DNA of 64,000 nucleotides from Entomomonas asaccharolytica (GTDB lineage Bacteria > Pseudomonadota > Gammaproteobacteria > Pseudomonadales > Pseudomonadaceae). The notes beneath the pieces are model-generated. The model saw nothing but the letters and a program-made list of their open reading frames with translations. It was not told the DNA's origin and searched no databases. Positions 10,103-20,156 of this stretch are shown here, one piece after another; positions within the stretch are counted from its first letter, which is position 1; each line of letters begins with the position of its first letter. The stretch is from the NCBI RefSeq assembly GCF_016653615.1, contig NZ_CP067393.1, positions 1,193,673-1,257,672 on the forward strand, read 5' to 3'. The position numbers and the translations under genes were made by a program.

Positions 10103-10663
10103 ATGACAGAAGAAGTTTTATTTGATGGGGAAGAGCAACCACATTTGTTATTGGTGGATGACGATGAGACCTTTACTCATATTATGGCGCGAGTATTGGC
10201 TCGTAAAGGTTTACGTGTTTCAATTGCTAGCACTTCTGATGAAGCGTTAAAAATAGCCAACGAAGATACACCAGAATATGCTGTTGTTGATTTAAAAATG
10301 AATGGTGAGTCTGGCCTAGTATTGCTACCTAAGTTGTTAGAAGTTGATGCGGAAATGCGTGTTGTGATTTTAACAGGCTATTCTAGTATTGCTACAGCAG
10401 TTGAAGCAATTAAAAGAGGTGCTTGTAATTACTTATGTAAGCCAGCCGATGTAGATGACGTATTAGCAGCCTTATTGGCTAAGCATGTGGATGTTGATAA
10501 GTTAATTCCAGATAGTCCTATGTCTGTGGATCGTTTAGAGTGGGAACATATTCAGCGCGTGCTAAGTGAGTACGATGGCAATATTTCTGCGACTGCCAGA
10601 GCATTAGGTATGCATCGTCGTACATTACAACGTAAGCTACAAAAACGACCAGTAAGACGTTAA
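10103..10663 (+). CDS. roxR: Response regulator, RegA/PrrA/RoxR family
   Basis: A 186-residue regulator with a receiver domain (acidic pair in VDDDE, phospho-acceptor D63 in VVDLKMNG, switch Thr in VILTGYSS, Lys in CKPAD) and a compact Fis-type helix-turn-helix at the C-terminus ([18 protein letters not shown]). The size and the HTH match RoxR of Pseudomonas and RegA/PrrA of alphaproteobacteria, which control respiratory terminal oxidases and redox metabolism. An AGAGAG-type ribosome site precedes the ATG. It follows roxS by 10 bp and is followed within 2 bp by ybaK, so the four genes from roxS to glpK probably share a transcript. Confidence 0.93.
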   Translation: MTEEVLFDGEEQPHLLLVDDDETFTHIMARVLARKGLRVSIASTSDEALKIANEDTPEYAVVDLKMNGESGLVLLPKLLEVDAEMRVVILTGYSSIATAVEAIKRGACNYLCKPADVDDVLAALLAKHVDVDKLIPDSPMSVDRLEWEHIQRVLSEYDGNISATARALGMHRRTLQRKLQKRPVRR

Positions 10664-10665
10664 TA

Positions 10666-11142
10666 ATGACACCTGCTATTGCATTATTAAAGAAACAAAA
10701 GGTAACCCATCAAGTGGTTACTTATGAGCATGATCCACAAGCTGATTCTTATGGTTTAGAAGCAGCAGAAAAATTGGGTGTACCAGCAGACAATATTTTT
10801 AAAACATTGTTGGTAACCAATGATAAAAAAGAACTTTTTGTGGGCATTGTGCCTGTTTTAAAGAAGCTTGATTTAAAAGAAATAGCACATGCTGTAGGCG
10901 CTAAAAAAGTAGAAATGGCAAACCCAGATGTTGCACAAAGAGTAACTGGTTATTTAGTAGGTGGTATAAGTCCGTTAGGGCAAAAGAAACGTTTAGTTAC
11001 TGTGATAGATGACTCAGCAGAAGAGTTAGATATTATCTATGTAAGTGGTGGCCGTAGAGGGTTAGATATAGCATTGGCACCAAAAGATTTAGCTGAGCTA
11101 TTAAAAGCTCAATTTGCGCCCATTGGTAAAGGTAAAGAGTAA
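10666..11142 (+). CDS. ybaK: YbaK/EbsC-type Cys-tRNA(Pro) deacylase
   Basis: A 158-residue protein of the YbaK family, which hydrolyses cysteine wrongly attached to tRNA(Pro) in trans to prolyl-tRNA synthetase. It shows the family pattern: N-terminal [16 protein letters not shown] followed by IFKTLLV with the conserved lysine, [14 protein letters not shown], and a late [10 protein letters not shown] segment. The length is normal. It is packed 2 bp behind roxR, and its TAA shares a base with the ATG of glpK, so it is very probably co-transcribed and translationally coupled with both. No direct functional link to the redox regulators is apparent. Confidence 0.93.
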   Translation: MTPAIALLKKQKVTHQVVTYEHDPQADSYGLEAAEKLGVPADNIFKTLLVTNDKKELFVGIVPVLKKLDLKEIAHAVGAKKVEMANPDVAQRVTGYLVGGISPLGQKKRLVTVIDDSAEELDIIYVSGGRRGLDIALAPKDLAELLKAQFAPIGKGKE

Positions 11143-12629
11143 TGTCCCGCTATATTTTAGCGATTGATCAGGGAACGACCAGTAGCCGTGTTATTATCTT
11201 CAATCAATTAGGACAGCCCGTTACTACAGCACAGCAAAATATTACTCAGTCTTTTCCTAATGATGGCTGGGTAGAACACGATCCACAAGAAATATGGCAA
11301 ACCACACTAGCCCTATGTAAACAAGCGTTACAGCAAGCAAATCTTAGCAGTGATGCTATTGTTGGTATTGGTATTACTAACCAGCGTGAAACAACCATTG
11401 TTTGGGATGCTACCACAGGCGAGGCTATTTATCCTGCTGTAGTCTGGCAAGATCGCCGTACTGCGGATTATTGCAGTGAGTTAAAAGAGCAGGGTTATGA
11501 ACAGCAAATAATGGCTGCTACAGGTTTGTTAATAGACCCTTATTTTTCTGCAACTAAATTACGCTGGATATTAGATAATGTGGCTGATGCCAGAGCAAGA
11601 GCAAATAAAGGTGAGTTGCGCTTTGGTACAGTGGATAGTTATCTACTGTGGCATTTGACGGGGGGAGAGTCACACTATACAGATGCAACTAATGCTGCCC
11701 GTACTATGTTGTTTAATATCCATACTCAACAATGGGATAAACAATTATTAGCGTTGTTTAATATTCCTGAGACATTGTTACCTGAAGTATTAGACTGTGC
11801 CGCAGAATTTGGCAATACCCAACAAGATTTATTTGCTACCTGTATTCCGATTTTAGGGATTGCAGGCGATCAGCAAGCTGCTTTAATTGGCCAAGCCTGT
11901 TTTAAAGAGGGCATGGTTAAAAGCACTTATGGTACTGGTTGTTTTATGATTAAAAACACGGGGGATGATCCAGTTGCCTCCACTAATCGTTTACTGACTA
12001 CCATTGCCTACCGTTTACAAGGTAAAGCGACTTATGCGGTAGAGGGTAGTATCTTTGTGGCTGGCGCTACGGTGCAATGGTTACGCGATGGTTTACAGTT
12101 ATTTGATAATGCCGCAGAAGCTGAGTTAATAGCACAAGCTACGCCTGATACACGAGGTGTATATTTGGTTCCTGCTTTTACAGGGTTAGGTGCACCTTAT
12201 TGGGATCCTAAAGCAAGAGGGGCTATTTTTGGTTTAACGCGAGATACAGGCATTCAAGAGATTGTTACTGCTGGACTGGAATCAGTGTGTTATCAAACCT
12301 GTGATTTATTATTAGCTATGCAGCAAGACAGTATTAGCCCATTAACTACTCTACGAGTAGACGGTGGTATGGTGGTTAATAACTGGTTAATGCAATTTTT
12401 GGCTGATATATTGGATATTACCGTAGAACGTCCTGATGTAAGTGAAACGACTGCGCTTGGTGTGGCTTGGTTAGTGGGTTTACAAGCAGGGATATATAAC
12501 AGTTTAGATGAGATAACTAGCTATTGGCATTTACAACGACGTTTTGACCCCGTTATGCCTGCTGAAAAACGCCAACAACTCTATCATGGATGGTTAGAGG
12601 CCATTAAACGAGTACGCACAGGCGTATAG
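11142..12629 (+). CDS. glpK: Glycerol kinase
   Basis: A 495-residue FGGY-family kinase that phosphorylates glycerol to sn-glycerol-3-phosphate. The N-terminal phosphate-binding motif DQGTTSSR, the glycerol-binding stretch [10 protein letters not shown], the ...WQDRRT segment, KSTYGTGCF and the C-terminal [12 protein letters not shown] motif are all of GlpK type and the length is standard. The start codon overlaps the ybaK stop by one base. No glpF facilitator, glpD dehydrogenase or glpR repressor lies beside it, unlike the usual clustered arrangement, so its expression is likely tied to the roxSR-ybaK transcript. It converges on tamB. Confidence 0.95.
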   Translation: MSRYILAIDQGTTSSRVIIFNQLGQPVTTAQQNITQSFPNDGWVEHDPQEIWQTTLALCKQALQQANLSSDAIVGIGITNQRETTIVWDATTGEAIYPAVVWQDRRTADYCSELKEQGYEQQIMAATGLLIDPYFSATKLRWILDNVADARARANKGELRFGTVDSYLLWHLTGGESHYTDATNAARTMLFNIHTQQWDKQLLALFNIPETLLPEVLDCAAEFGNTQQDLFATCIPILGIAGDQQAALIGQACFKEGMVKSTYGTGCFMIKNTGDDPVASTNRLLTTIAYRLQGKATYAVEGSIFVAGATVQWLRDGLQLFDNAAEAELIAQATPDTRGVYLVPAFTGLGAPYWDPKARGAIFGLTRDTGIQEIVTAGLESVCYQTCDLLLAMQQDSISPLTTLRVDGGMVVNNWLMQFLADILDITVERPDVSETTALGVAWLVGLQAGIYNSLDEITSYWHLQRRFDPVMPAEKRQQLYHGWLEAIKRVRTGV

Positions 12630-12723
12630 CTACTATGCTTTAATTTTCCTATGCTGTCTTGTTGTATTGGTTGTGTGTTTGGCAAGTTGCCTTATCTACC
12701 ATTAAACAGCAAAAGTTAAATAA

Positions 12724-15700
12724 TTATTTAAAACTTTTCTTATAGAAAATATCTAATGAACTTGCTGCACCGCTAGCTGCTTCTAAATAGACTGTTTTAG
12801 TCAATTTATAGCGGAACATCAAGGTATTAAGTGAGTTAAAAATATTTACTCCATAGTGAATACTTAAATCCTCTGTAATTTTACCACTTGCGGTAACGCT
12901 AGTATCATCCCCAGAACCTTCTGTATCCAGTTGAAAGTCTTGTATACCCACTTTACTTGCAACCTTGGCAACTGATTCTGAAGAGCCAGCTACTCCCATA
13001 GCAAGCGCTGCTTGTGCAAGTACATTATTATCTCCTGACGACATAGGGCGACCAAATATAATATAAGATAAAGCTTGGTCTTGATTCATGGGGGGATTGG
13101 AGAATACTTTAGCTATTGGCGCACTGGTTGGGCCTGTGACTCGTATACCTGCAGTTACATCACCCACTTCTCGGATAGCTTCAATATCTAGAGTGGGTTC
13201 AGTGAGAGAGCCTGTAAATAAAATTCGCGCTTTACTAATTTTTAGACGTTGTCCATAAGCACGGTAGATACCATCATTTAAATTAACCGAGCCTTGTGTA
13301 AATAAATCTCTGGTAATTTTTAGGTTACCAGTAATATTAGAGGTTAGACCAAAACCTTGAAAACTCAGGCGATCACTACCAATAAGCACTTCAACATCCA
13401 TATTTAAGCGAATAGGTACTTTCGTTTCCGTGGGTTGGTTACTAGTCACAATGACTGCATCTGAGGAAACAGTGACGGTAGAAGGGGGTAGATCCCTTAC
13501 TTTAATAGCACCTCTAGGAATTTCAACAGTACCAGTAACATTTAAGGTTTCCGTATCCATTTGTAATTTTAGATTAGCACCTGCTTCCAAATTGGCATAA
13601 GGAGCTACAATTACAGGCAAATTATTGGCTTGCACAGCCATATTTACATTAAGGCCATTACCCCAATTAACATTGCCTGCAAGTTTTGCGTTACCTTGTT
13701 TACCACTGCGCCATGAACCATCTAGTTTAAGACTTTCGCCTTCAATTAGTGCAGTTACTTGTAGTTGTTCTAAACTAACAGGTATATCACCTAACACAGT
13801 ACCATTATTTAGAGCTACTTTTCCTGAAATATAAGGTTTCTCTAAGAATCCTGTGATTTTACCTTGTCCATTAATTTTACCTTCTAGTTGATTAATATCA
13901 GGAGCAAAGGGTTGCAAGATACTTATATCAAGGCCATTAATAGTGAAATCACCTGCTATGGGTTTGTTGGCTGCTAATGGATTGATGGTAAGTTGGCTTT
14001 GTAAGCTACCTAGGCTACCACCTAGAAAGTCTAAATTTGTAGTAATTTTGTTAGGTGTTAAATTAGCTAATAATGATAATTTTTGATAGGGAAGATCATG
14101 CCAACTTTCTTCTGAGTTTTCTCTCAGTTGGAAAGTACCACTATTTGCGTTTATTTCAACATTGCCCGTAGGCCCTGATTGTGGGAGTTTTAATGCAATG
14201 GTAGCTGAAAGAATACCTTTCCAATTGAAGTTTTCGGGATACCAAGGTTTTAAACTATCTAAAGGAAAATTAGCTAATTTATAGTTAATTTGTGTATCAG
14301 GCAGTATTTTTTGTTGCTCAATAGCACAAAGGGTTGCTTGGCCATTTTTTAAACAATGGCTATTGAGGGTGAATGTACCTGTGGCACTGTAATTTAGTTT
14401 TGTTGGATTTTGTAACTGCCAGTCTTGACCTTGCGAGGCTAGCTGTAATTTATTGATATCAACAATCCAATTATGTTGCTTATCTTGCTGGCTTTTTATA
14501 GCAGTTATTAGTTTAACCAAGCCATCTGTTAACTGTAAGGTTAATTGTTGATTATTGATATTACCATTGCCTTCTACCATTAAATTACCTAATTGGGTAG
14601 TACCAGACCTTATATGATTAGCTTGTAATTTTACAGTAGCTTGTTGTTGAGCATTTAAATTAGCATTCAATTGTAATTGGTTAATGCGTTGTTGTTGATA
14701 AGCTAGTTTTTGTCCCGTTAAATTAACAGTGCCTTGGGGTTGTTGTAAGCTGCCTGTTAATTGAACTTTACCCCTTAAATTACCTGCTAATTCTGGTAAA
14801 AGTTGATTGAGTGAAGGCATATTAATATCTAAATCAGCTTGGATATTTTTATTAAGTTCAGCATGGCCTGTAATTTGATTGCTGCCTACTTTTACCAATA
14901 ACTCAGGTACTTTCCATATTTGTTGTTTAGCTATAACTTGGGTTTTAATTTGGGCAGGTTGATTACGTAAAGTTCCTGTAATATCAATTTTACTCTCTGT
15001 TTCAATGGTACTATTTACGATTGTACCTGTACTGTGAATATTACCATTTAATAATCCTACTAAATCTGGTACCCAATAGTTTGGATTAATTGCTTTTAAA
15101 TTAAGATCAGCTAGCCATGTAATGGTAGGGTCAAATGTTACTTTTGCTGTACCCATGATATTGCCATTATCTGGTGTATCTACTTGCATTGTTGCAACGG
15201 TAATCTGCTTTAAATCGCCTTGTATCTTAGAGGTCACAGCAAAGTTACCAGCAGGCCCCGTTAAAGCTGCTTTAAGATCAGCTTGATAGTTATCGTTTTG
15301 ATACTGTAGGTTTGCTAATAATGTACTTAGGTCAACTGGAGGAGGGGAATCCATTGGATACAACTGTAGCCAAGGAAAATGTTGGTAGTCAATAGTCGCT
15401 TTCGCTTGTAGGTTAGGCTGAAAATTGGCTTGACCAGTAATTTTTACAAACTGTTGTTCGTTGGTATTGAGAGTAAGGGTTTGCAGTTCTGCTTGTTTAT
15501 CTGTTACTAAGGCTTGTAAGGTTAAGTTTACTGGCGTTGTTTGCCCTGCAAGTGTTGCTTGGCTTGTAATATTAAATCCGTTTGCCAAATCGCCTTTAGC
15601 ATTGAGATTTAACTGCTTAATAGTTAGGGTTTTGGGTAAGTCCGCAACGTTACTAGGATAGAAATCCTTTATATTTATAGTTATATCAGCAGGTAAATCT

Positions 15701-16446
15701 TTTTCTAAAACATGGGCAGAACCATTGATATTGGCTTGTAAATAGCCATTACTTTCAATGGTTATATTTAATTGTTTTTGTAGTTCACCTTGAGCATTCA
15801 GTTTAATTTGCCAAGGTGTTTCAAGTAATTGATCTAATTGTATCTGGCCAGTAATATTTAATGGCCAATTGTCCGCTAATTGAATATCACCTTGTACAGC
15901 CACCTTTGCTTTTGCTAAAGGGCTATATAAGGTTAATGATTCAAAACTAACGCTAGCACTACTCCAATGGGTATTGGTTAATAACAGTTGGCTGATGATT
16001 TGTTGCTTATAAAGTATTAACTTATCCAGTTGAATAGATTTGATATCAATACTTACAGGTAAGTTGATAGTAGGTAATTGTAGAGGGTCATTATTGGTTG
16101 TTTCCTCTGTAGTATCTTTATTATCAAGTAATTCAATATTTACTTGTTCAACACTAAGTTTATCTATACAGACATTAGCTTTAATCAAACAACTGGCATA
16201 CCAATCGAGCATAGGATGACTAATAGTGATTTTAATCCCATCATTTTGCCAGATTAATTCTTCTGCTGACCAACCCCCACTCAGTGTTCCTTGTGGGTTA
16301 GTAACCGTTAAGCCAGGTACAATATTCAGTAAATAACCACTTCCTTTCTCTGTTTTAACAGCAAATGTAAGGGCGACAATAAGCAGTAGGATTAGAATAA
16401 TTAGAATAATAAAAAAGTATTTAGCTATTTTCAGGGTTAGCTTCAT
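12724..16446 (-). CDS. tamB: TamB, inner-membrane-anchored translocation and assembly module subunit
   Basis: A 1240-residue protein with an N-terminal membrane anchor (about residues 8-30), a very long beta-rich region of repeating short strands (beta-taco/AsmA-like) and a conserved C-terminal TamB domain containing the segments SGSLTEPTLDIEA-like and QALSYIIFGRP. TamB spans the periplasm, partners with TamA in outer-membrane protein insertion and also contributes to phospholipid transfer between membranes. Its ATG overlaps the TGA of tamA in an ATGA arrangement, the usual tamA-tamB coupling. The length is close to the E. coli protein (about 1259). Sequence divergence in the middle is normal for the family. 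Confidence 0.93.
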   Translation of the reverse strand: MKLTLKIAKYFFIILIILILLLIVALTFAVKTEKGSGYLLNIVPGLTVTNPQGTLSGGWSAEELIWQNDGIKITISHPMLDWYASCLIKANVCIDKLSVEQVNIELLDNKDTTEETTNNDPLQLPTINLPVSIDIKSIQLDKLILYKQQIISQLLLTNTHWSSASVSFESLTLYSPLAKAKVAVQGDIQLADNWPLNITGQIQLDQLLETPWQIKLNAQGELQKQLNITIESNGYLQANINGSAHVLEKDLPADITINIKDFYPSNVADLPKTLTIKQLNLNAKGDLANGFNITSQATLAGQTTPVNLTLQALVTDKQAELQTLTLNTNEQQFVKITGQANFQPNLQAKATIDYQHFPWLQLYPMDSPPPVDLSTLLANLQYQNDNYQADLKAALTGPAGNFAVTSKIQGDLKQITVATMQVDTPDNGNIMGTAKVTFDPTITWLADLNLKAINPNYWVPDLVGLLNGNIHSTGTIVNSTIETESKIDITGTLRNQPAQIKTQVIAKQQIWKVPELLVKVGSNQITGHAELNKNIQADLDINMPSLNQLLPELAGNLRGKVQLTGSLQQPQGTVNLTGQKLAYQQQRINQLQLNANLNAQQQATVKLQANHIRSGTTQLGNLMVEGNGNINNQQLTLQLTDGLVKLITAIKSQQDKQHNWIVDINKLQLASQGQDWQLQNPTKLNYSATGTFTLNSHCLKNGQATLCAIEQQKILPDTQINYKLANFPLDSLKPWYPENFNWKGILSATIALKLPQSGPTGNVEINANSGTFQLRENSEESWHDLPYQKLSLLANLTPNKITTNLDFLGGSLGSLQSQLTINPLAANKPIAGDFTINGLDISILQPFAPDINQLEGKINGQGKITGFLEKPYISGKVALNNGTVLGDIPVSLEQLQVTALIEGESLKLDGSWRSGKQGNAKLAGNVNWGNGLNVNMAVQANNLPVIVAPYANLEAGANLKLQMDTETLNVTGTVEIPRGAIKVRDLPPSTVTVSSDAVIVTSNQPTETKVPIRLNMDVEVLIGSDRLSFQGFGLTSNITGNLKITRDLFTQGSVNLNDGIYRAYGQRLKISKARILFTGSLTEPTLDIEAIREVGDVTAGIRVTGPTSAPIAKVFSNPPMNQDQALSYIIFGRPMSSGDNNVLAQAALAMGVAGSSESVAKVASKVGIQDFQLDTEGSGDDTSVTASGKITEDLSIHYGVNIFNSLNTLMFRYKLTKTVYLEAASGAASSLDIFYKKSFK

Positions 16447-18158
16447 AATTCAGGCCCCATAGAGAAGTGGAGTCTAATCGAGTTATCTTCTACACCGTGT
16501 GCAATATCCACGCGGATAGGGCCAACAGGTGATACCCAGCGTATACCAACGCCTACCCCTGTTTTTAAACCCATTGCCCACGAATCACCTGCATTACCTT
16601 TATCAATAAAGGTGGCCGCGCGCCATTTTTCGGCAAACTGGTATTGATACTCCATACTACCTGCAATCATATAACGACCACCTATTTTTTTGCGGTCATC
16701 ATCTCTGGGGGAGAGTGTTTGATAGTCATAACCACGTACACTTTGGTCACCACCTGCATAAAAACGTAAGGAGGGCGGTATTTTTTCATAGTTTGGGCTA
16801 TCAATTCCGCCTACTTCAATACGGCTTAAAAAACGATGTTTATTAGCAAAGGTGTAAAGACCTTTTGCTGATCCTGTATAGCGGATAAAATCAGCAGCAG
16901 ATAAAATACCTTCTTTGCCGCCGCTTAGACCAAACTGCAACCGATAACCTTTAGAGGGATCGATACTGTTGTCAGATCTTAGATAAGAGTAATTAAAGCC
17001 AGGCATTAAGAACATACGGTTGGCTTCATCTTCACCGACTTTATAAGTTTCATTTTGCCAACGTAAAAACAGTGTACGCATCCAGCCGCTATCTAGTTTT
17101 TTATTACGTTCCACGCCTAAGGTTAATAAGGTACTCTCAGTATCTACAATGTCTTCATGTTGTAAACCAGCTGTAAAACGTACATTATCAGTTAATGGGT
17201 CTTCCATGGGGATTTGATACCATGTGGTAATATTCTGCCTTGGTCCTGAAATTTCTGTATTAAAACCTAGCTTGTGGCCTCGACTGTTAATCCATGGGCG
17301 TTCCCAACCAAATTGAGCCCTTGGACCAATATCTGTAGAGAAGCCAAGCCCCATACTTAATACTTTTGATTTTGTTGCTTTAACTTCGGCTGTTACAGGT
17401 AGTTCTGTATGCTCTTTATCTGTAGGAATTGCATCAATACGCACATCTTCAAAATAACCACTGGACTGTAAGTTATTATTGAGTTCAGCTATTAGGTTTG
17501 AATTATAAGGCGTACCTTCTTTAAAGTTTACAAAACGATATAACAAATCTTCATCAAACGGATTATCTTCTTTACTGAACGTAACTTTTCCAAGGGTTGC
17601 TCTAGGGCCACTTTGGTACTGAATATTGATATCAGCCCTTTTTTCTTCTGGATTAATCAATAATTGATGTTGAGTAAATTCACCAAAAAAGAAACCATAG
17701 TGTAAGGCCTGTGCTTTGATTTGTGATTTTGCGCTTTCGTAAACCCCATGATTCAAAATAGCGCCTGTTGTTAAGTCTTTACCACTAGGTGTTTTAAATT
17801 CTTTAAGTGATGCTGCATCGCCTTGTATATCAATATTTACATTTCTTAAATATACGGGATCACCTAATAAAACTTTTATCCTTAGGGTAGGGCTATTAGT
17901 TTTTTTACCCCTTACTCTGGTATGTACTTGAGTATCGTAGTAGCCTAATGCTTGAGTCGCTTCAATCGCTTGTTTTTTTACAACCGATTGCAGCCGCAGT
18001 AGGGTGGGTGTATCTTGGTTTTCAAAAGTACCAATATAGGCTTCAATATTATCTTTAATGGCTTTATTTTCTGGTATAACCTCTACACTCACTTGATTAG
18101 CTACTATTACTGTTGAGTAGCTAATTAAAATAAAAAGTAAGGTATTATGCAAACTCAT
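16443..18158 (-). CDS. tamA: TamA, Omp85-family outer-membrane assembly protein
   Basis: A 571-residue protein with an N-terminal signal peptide (hydrophobic to about residue 20), three POTRA domains (to about residue 265) and a C-terminal 16-strand Omp85 barrel. The barrel contains the Omp85 lid-loop motif (V)RGY in SVRGYDYQTL and ends with the family-typical VSPVGPIRVDIA stretch and a terminal beta strand. TamA forms the outer-membrane half of the TAM complex with TamB, encoded by the overlapping next gene. The length is close to the E. coli homologue (577). Confidence 0.94.
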   Translation of the reverse strand: MSLHNTLLFILISYSTVIVANQVSVEVIPENKAIKDNIEAYIGTFENQDTPTLLRLQSVVKKQAIEATQALGYYDTQVHTRVRGKKTNSPTLRIKVLLGDPVYLRNVNIDIQGDAASLKEFKTPSGKDLTTGAILNHGVYESAKSQIKAQALHYGFFFGEFTQHQLLINPEEKRADINIQYQSGPRATLGKVTFSKEDNPFDEDLLYRFVNFKEGTPYNSNLIAELNNNLQSSGYFEDVRIDAIPTDKEHTELPVTAEVKATKSKVLSMGLGFSTDIGPRAQFGWERPWINSRGHKLGFNTEISGPRQNITTWYQIPMEDPLTDNVRFTAGLQHEDIVDTESTLLTLGVERNKKLDSGWMRTLFLRWQNETYKVGEDEANRMFLMPGFNYSYLRSDNSIDPSKGYRLQFGLSGGKEGILSAADFIRYTGSAKGLYTFANKHRFLSRIEVGGIDSPNYEKIPPSLRFYAGGDQSVRGYDYQTLSPRDDDRKKIGGRYMIAGSMEYQYQFAEKWRAATFIDKGNAGDSWAMGLKTGVGVGIRWVSPVGPIRVDIAHGVEDNSIRLHFSMGPEL

Positions 18159-18311
18159 AATAAAGTTAGACCAGTGTTAGTAATATATATAGTTGTAATT
18201 TAGGGTAAGTTATATTTAATTATTAAATTAAAACAAAAAATAATATTACAAGATATAGTACATTTTGTTATAGAGAGTATTTAAGTAGATTATAAATCCT
18301 TGATCTTTCAA

Positions 18312-18668
18312 TTAATTACCTATGTATTCACAGCCACTAGTACAAGTCTCTTTAATACATACTTTGGAGAGTTCAGGTAATAATGGTTTTAGCTGTTGCC
18401 AAATCCAAATGGCTAAATTTTCACTGGTAGGATTTTCCAGACCTTTAATATCATTTAGATAATTATGGTCTAGTTGCTCGTAAATAGGTTTAAAAATAGC
18501 CTTTATTTCAGCAAAGTCTTTTATCCAACCCATTTTAGGATCAACCTCACCTTGAACGTAAAGGATGACTTTAAAAGAGTGTCCATGTAAGCGACCACAT
18601 TTATGCCCTGCTGGAACATGAGGTAAAAGGTGGGCGGCTTCAAATGTAAATTCTTTAAATAATTCCAA
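18312..18668 (-). CDS. queD: 6-carboxy-5,6,7,8-tetrahydropterin synthase
   Basis: A 118-residue QueD of the PTPS fold, converting 7,8-dihydroneopterin triphosphate to 6-carboxytetrahydropterin in queuosine/preQ0 biosynthesis. Catalytic C24 lies in [11 protein letters not shown], with zinc ligands H13, H28 and H30. The LDHNYLND motif and the C-terminal ETCTSGCEY stretch containing the catalytic glutamate also fit. The normal size is about 118-121 residues. It appears monocistronic; other que genes are not in this window. FolE, encoded near 30.6 kb, makes its substrate. Confidence 0.95.
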   Translation of the reverse strand: MELFKEFTFEAAHLLPHVPAGHKCGRLHGHSFKVILYVQGEVDPKMGWIKDFAEIKAIFKPIYEQLDHNYLNDIKGLENPTSENLAIWIWQQLKPLLPELSKVCIKETCTSGCEYIGN

Positions 18669-19139
18669 GGTAGTAAACTCGTCAAGCTAATAAAAACAAT
18701 ATTGTAACAAGTAGCACTTATTAACTCTATGCTTTATATTTATATATTGAGAACCAGTAGGTAAAGACTACGCTGAATCTTTAGCAATTGATTTATTAGT
18801 TGATTTATTTGAGAGAATACCAACGTTTAAAGAAAGGTAATGTAAAAATAATAGTTTTTGTGGGCTATGGTGTTTGTAGATGAATGATTATAAGCTATAT
18901 GAAAATATAAAATTTTGTATTTAAAGGTGTTTCTATGATAATACACTCAATTATAACAAAAATAATAGATTTAGCATTTAAAATGCTATAAATGCTAAGT
19001 TAAACAATTATAGTAATTAAATAATTGTAATTATTTAACAAAATATACAAAGCTATGATAAATAGCTAAACTGTTATCATTTAGAATAGTTTAAATACTA
19101 TTTCACTGTAAGATAATTAATATATTTGATGATAAATCC
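18669..19139. promoter_or_regulatory. Divergent 471-bp region between queD and hmuU
   Basis: No complete gene is visible. Positions 18751-18840 (+) hold a start-less 29-codon open stretch ending in TAA (ends ...IPTFKER), possibly a gene remnant. Positions 18971-18998 carry TTAGCATTT, then AAATGCTA twice (18981-18988 and 18990-18997), giving a 9-base inverted repeat plus a direct repeat. ATGATAA (19055-19061) and TTATCAT (19074-19080) form a second dyad. These are candidate operators for the hmuU promoter; none matches a Fur box well enough to name. Confidence 0.4.
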
Positions 19140-20156
19140 ATGATTAGTAGAGTCGCTATAAAGCCTCTTTTTATAGGATTAATTTTGTTATTAATCCTTG
19201 TTTTTGCTCTATCTTTAAGTATTGGTGCGATACCTATTTCTTTTAAAGAACTCTGGAATATATTATTCACTTCACAAGCAGAAGCTTCTCAAAACAGTTT
19301 AGTTATCTGGCAAATTCGTATGCCGCGTACTTTACTGGGGGTAATGGCTGGTGCTGTATTAGCTATTTGTGGGGTGGCAATGCAAGGGTTGTTTCGAAAT
19401 CCTTTAGCAGACCCTGGTTTAATAGGTGTATCGAGTGGTGCTGCATTAGGGGCGGGTATTGCAATTGTTTTTGGCGCCTCTTTAACGATTCCTTTAGTTA
19501 TAGAACCTTACTTATTGTCTATTTTTGCCTTCTTAGGTGGCATAGTGGTTACTTGGTTAGTATATAGGTTGGGATTGCGTAATGGTCGTACAGATGTGGC
19601 TACAATGCTTTTAGCAGGGGTTGCCATTACTGCCTTATCAGGTGCAGGGATTGGGCTATTAGCTTATATTGCTGATGATAGTATGCTACGTAAATTAACC
19701 TTCTGGAATATGGGTAGTTTAAATGGGGCTATATATCCTAATTTATGGCCATTATTAATAGTGACAATAGCTATATGTATTTTTTTACCTTTTCGAGCTA
19801 ATGGCTTAAATGCGCTGTTACTGGGTGAATCTGAAGCGCGTCATTTAGGTGTGAATGTAGAGCGAATAAAAGTCGAACTAATCGTTTGTACTGCGCTGGG
19901 TGTTGGCACAGCAGTTGCGGCGACAGGTATGATAGGTTTTATTGGGTTAGTAGTACCCCATCTTATACGATTAGTTGCAGGGCCAAATCATCGAATATTA
20001 TTGCCTGCTTCGGCAATAGCAGGTGCTTGTTTATTGTTATTAGCAGATATTGTGGCTAGAGTAGTTCTAGCTCCAGCAGAATTACAGATAGGTATTGTAA
20101 CTGCGCTGTTGGGTGCACCATTCTTTTTATATCTACTTATGCGTAGGAGGTTTTAG
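19140..20156 (+). CDS. hmuU: FecCD-family ABC permease, haem-type (HmuU-like)
   Basis: A 338-residue, polytopic (about ten membrane helices) permease of the BtuC/FhuB/HmuU family that imports haem or siderophore across the inner membrane. Diagnostic segments are RMPRTLLGVMAGAVLAICG, RNPLADPGLIGVSSGAALGA, and GFIGLVVPHLIRLVAGPNHR. The following gene, with a one-base overlap, encodes an HmuV-like ATPase, which is the reason for preferring haem as substrate. No periplasmic binding protein (hmuT), haem-degrading protein (hmuS) or TonB receptor is adjacent, which is atypical. The ATG has only a poor upstream ribosome site. Substrate identity is inferred. Confidence 0.85.
   Translation: MISRVAIKPLFIGLILLLILVFALSLSIGAIPISFKELWNILFTSQAEASQNSLVIWQIRMPRTLLGVMAGAVLAICGVAMQGLFRNPLADPGLIGVSSGAALGAGIAIVFGASLTIPLVIEPYLLSIFAFLGGIVVTWLVYRLGLRNGRTDVATMLLAGVAITALSGAGIGLLAYIADDSMLRKLTFWNMGSLNGAIYPNLWPLLIVTIAICIFLPFRANGLNALLLGESEARHLGVNVERIKVELIVCTALGVGTAVAATGMIGFIGLVVPHLIRLVAGPNHRILLPASAIAGACLLLLADIVARVVLAPAELQIGIVTALLGAPFFLYLLMRRRF

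Noticed and set aside
12711..12738. AAAAGTT/AACTTTT hairpin between glpK and tamB as a terminator
   Set aside because: The stem is A-T only, apart from one G-C pair, with a palindromic AT loop; too weak to assert.
19055..19080. ATGATAA-N12-TTATCAT as a Fur box for hmuU
   Set aside because: The spacing and sequence do not fit the hexamer array of Fur sites; in such AT-rich DNA the dyad can arise by chance.
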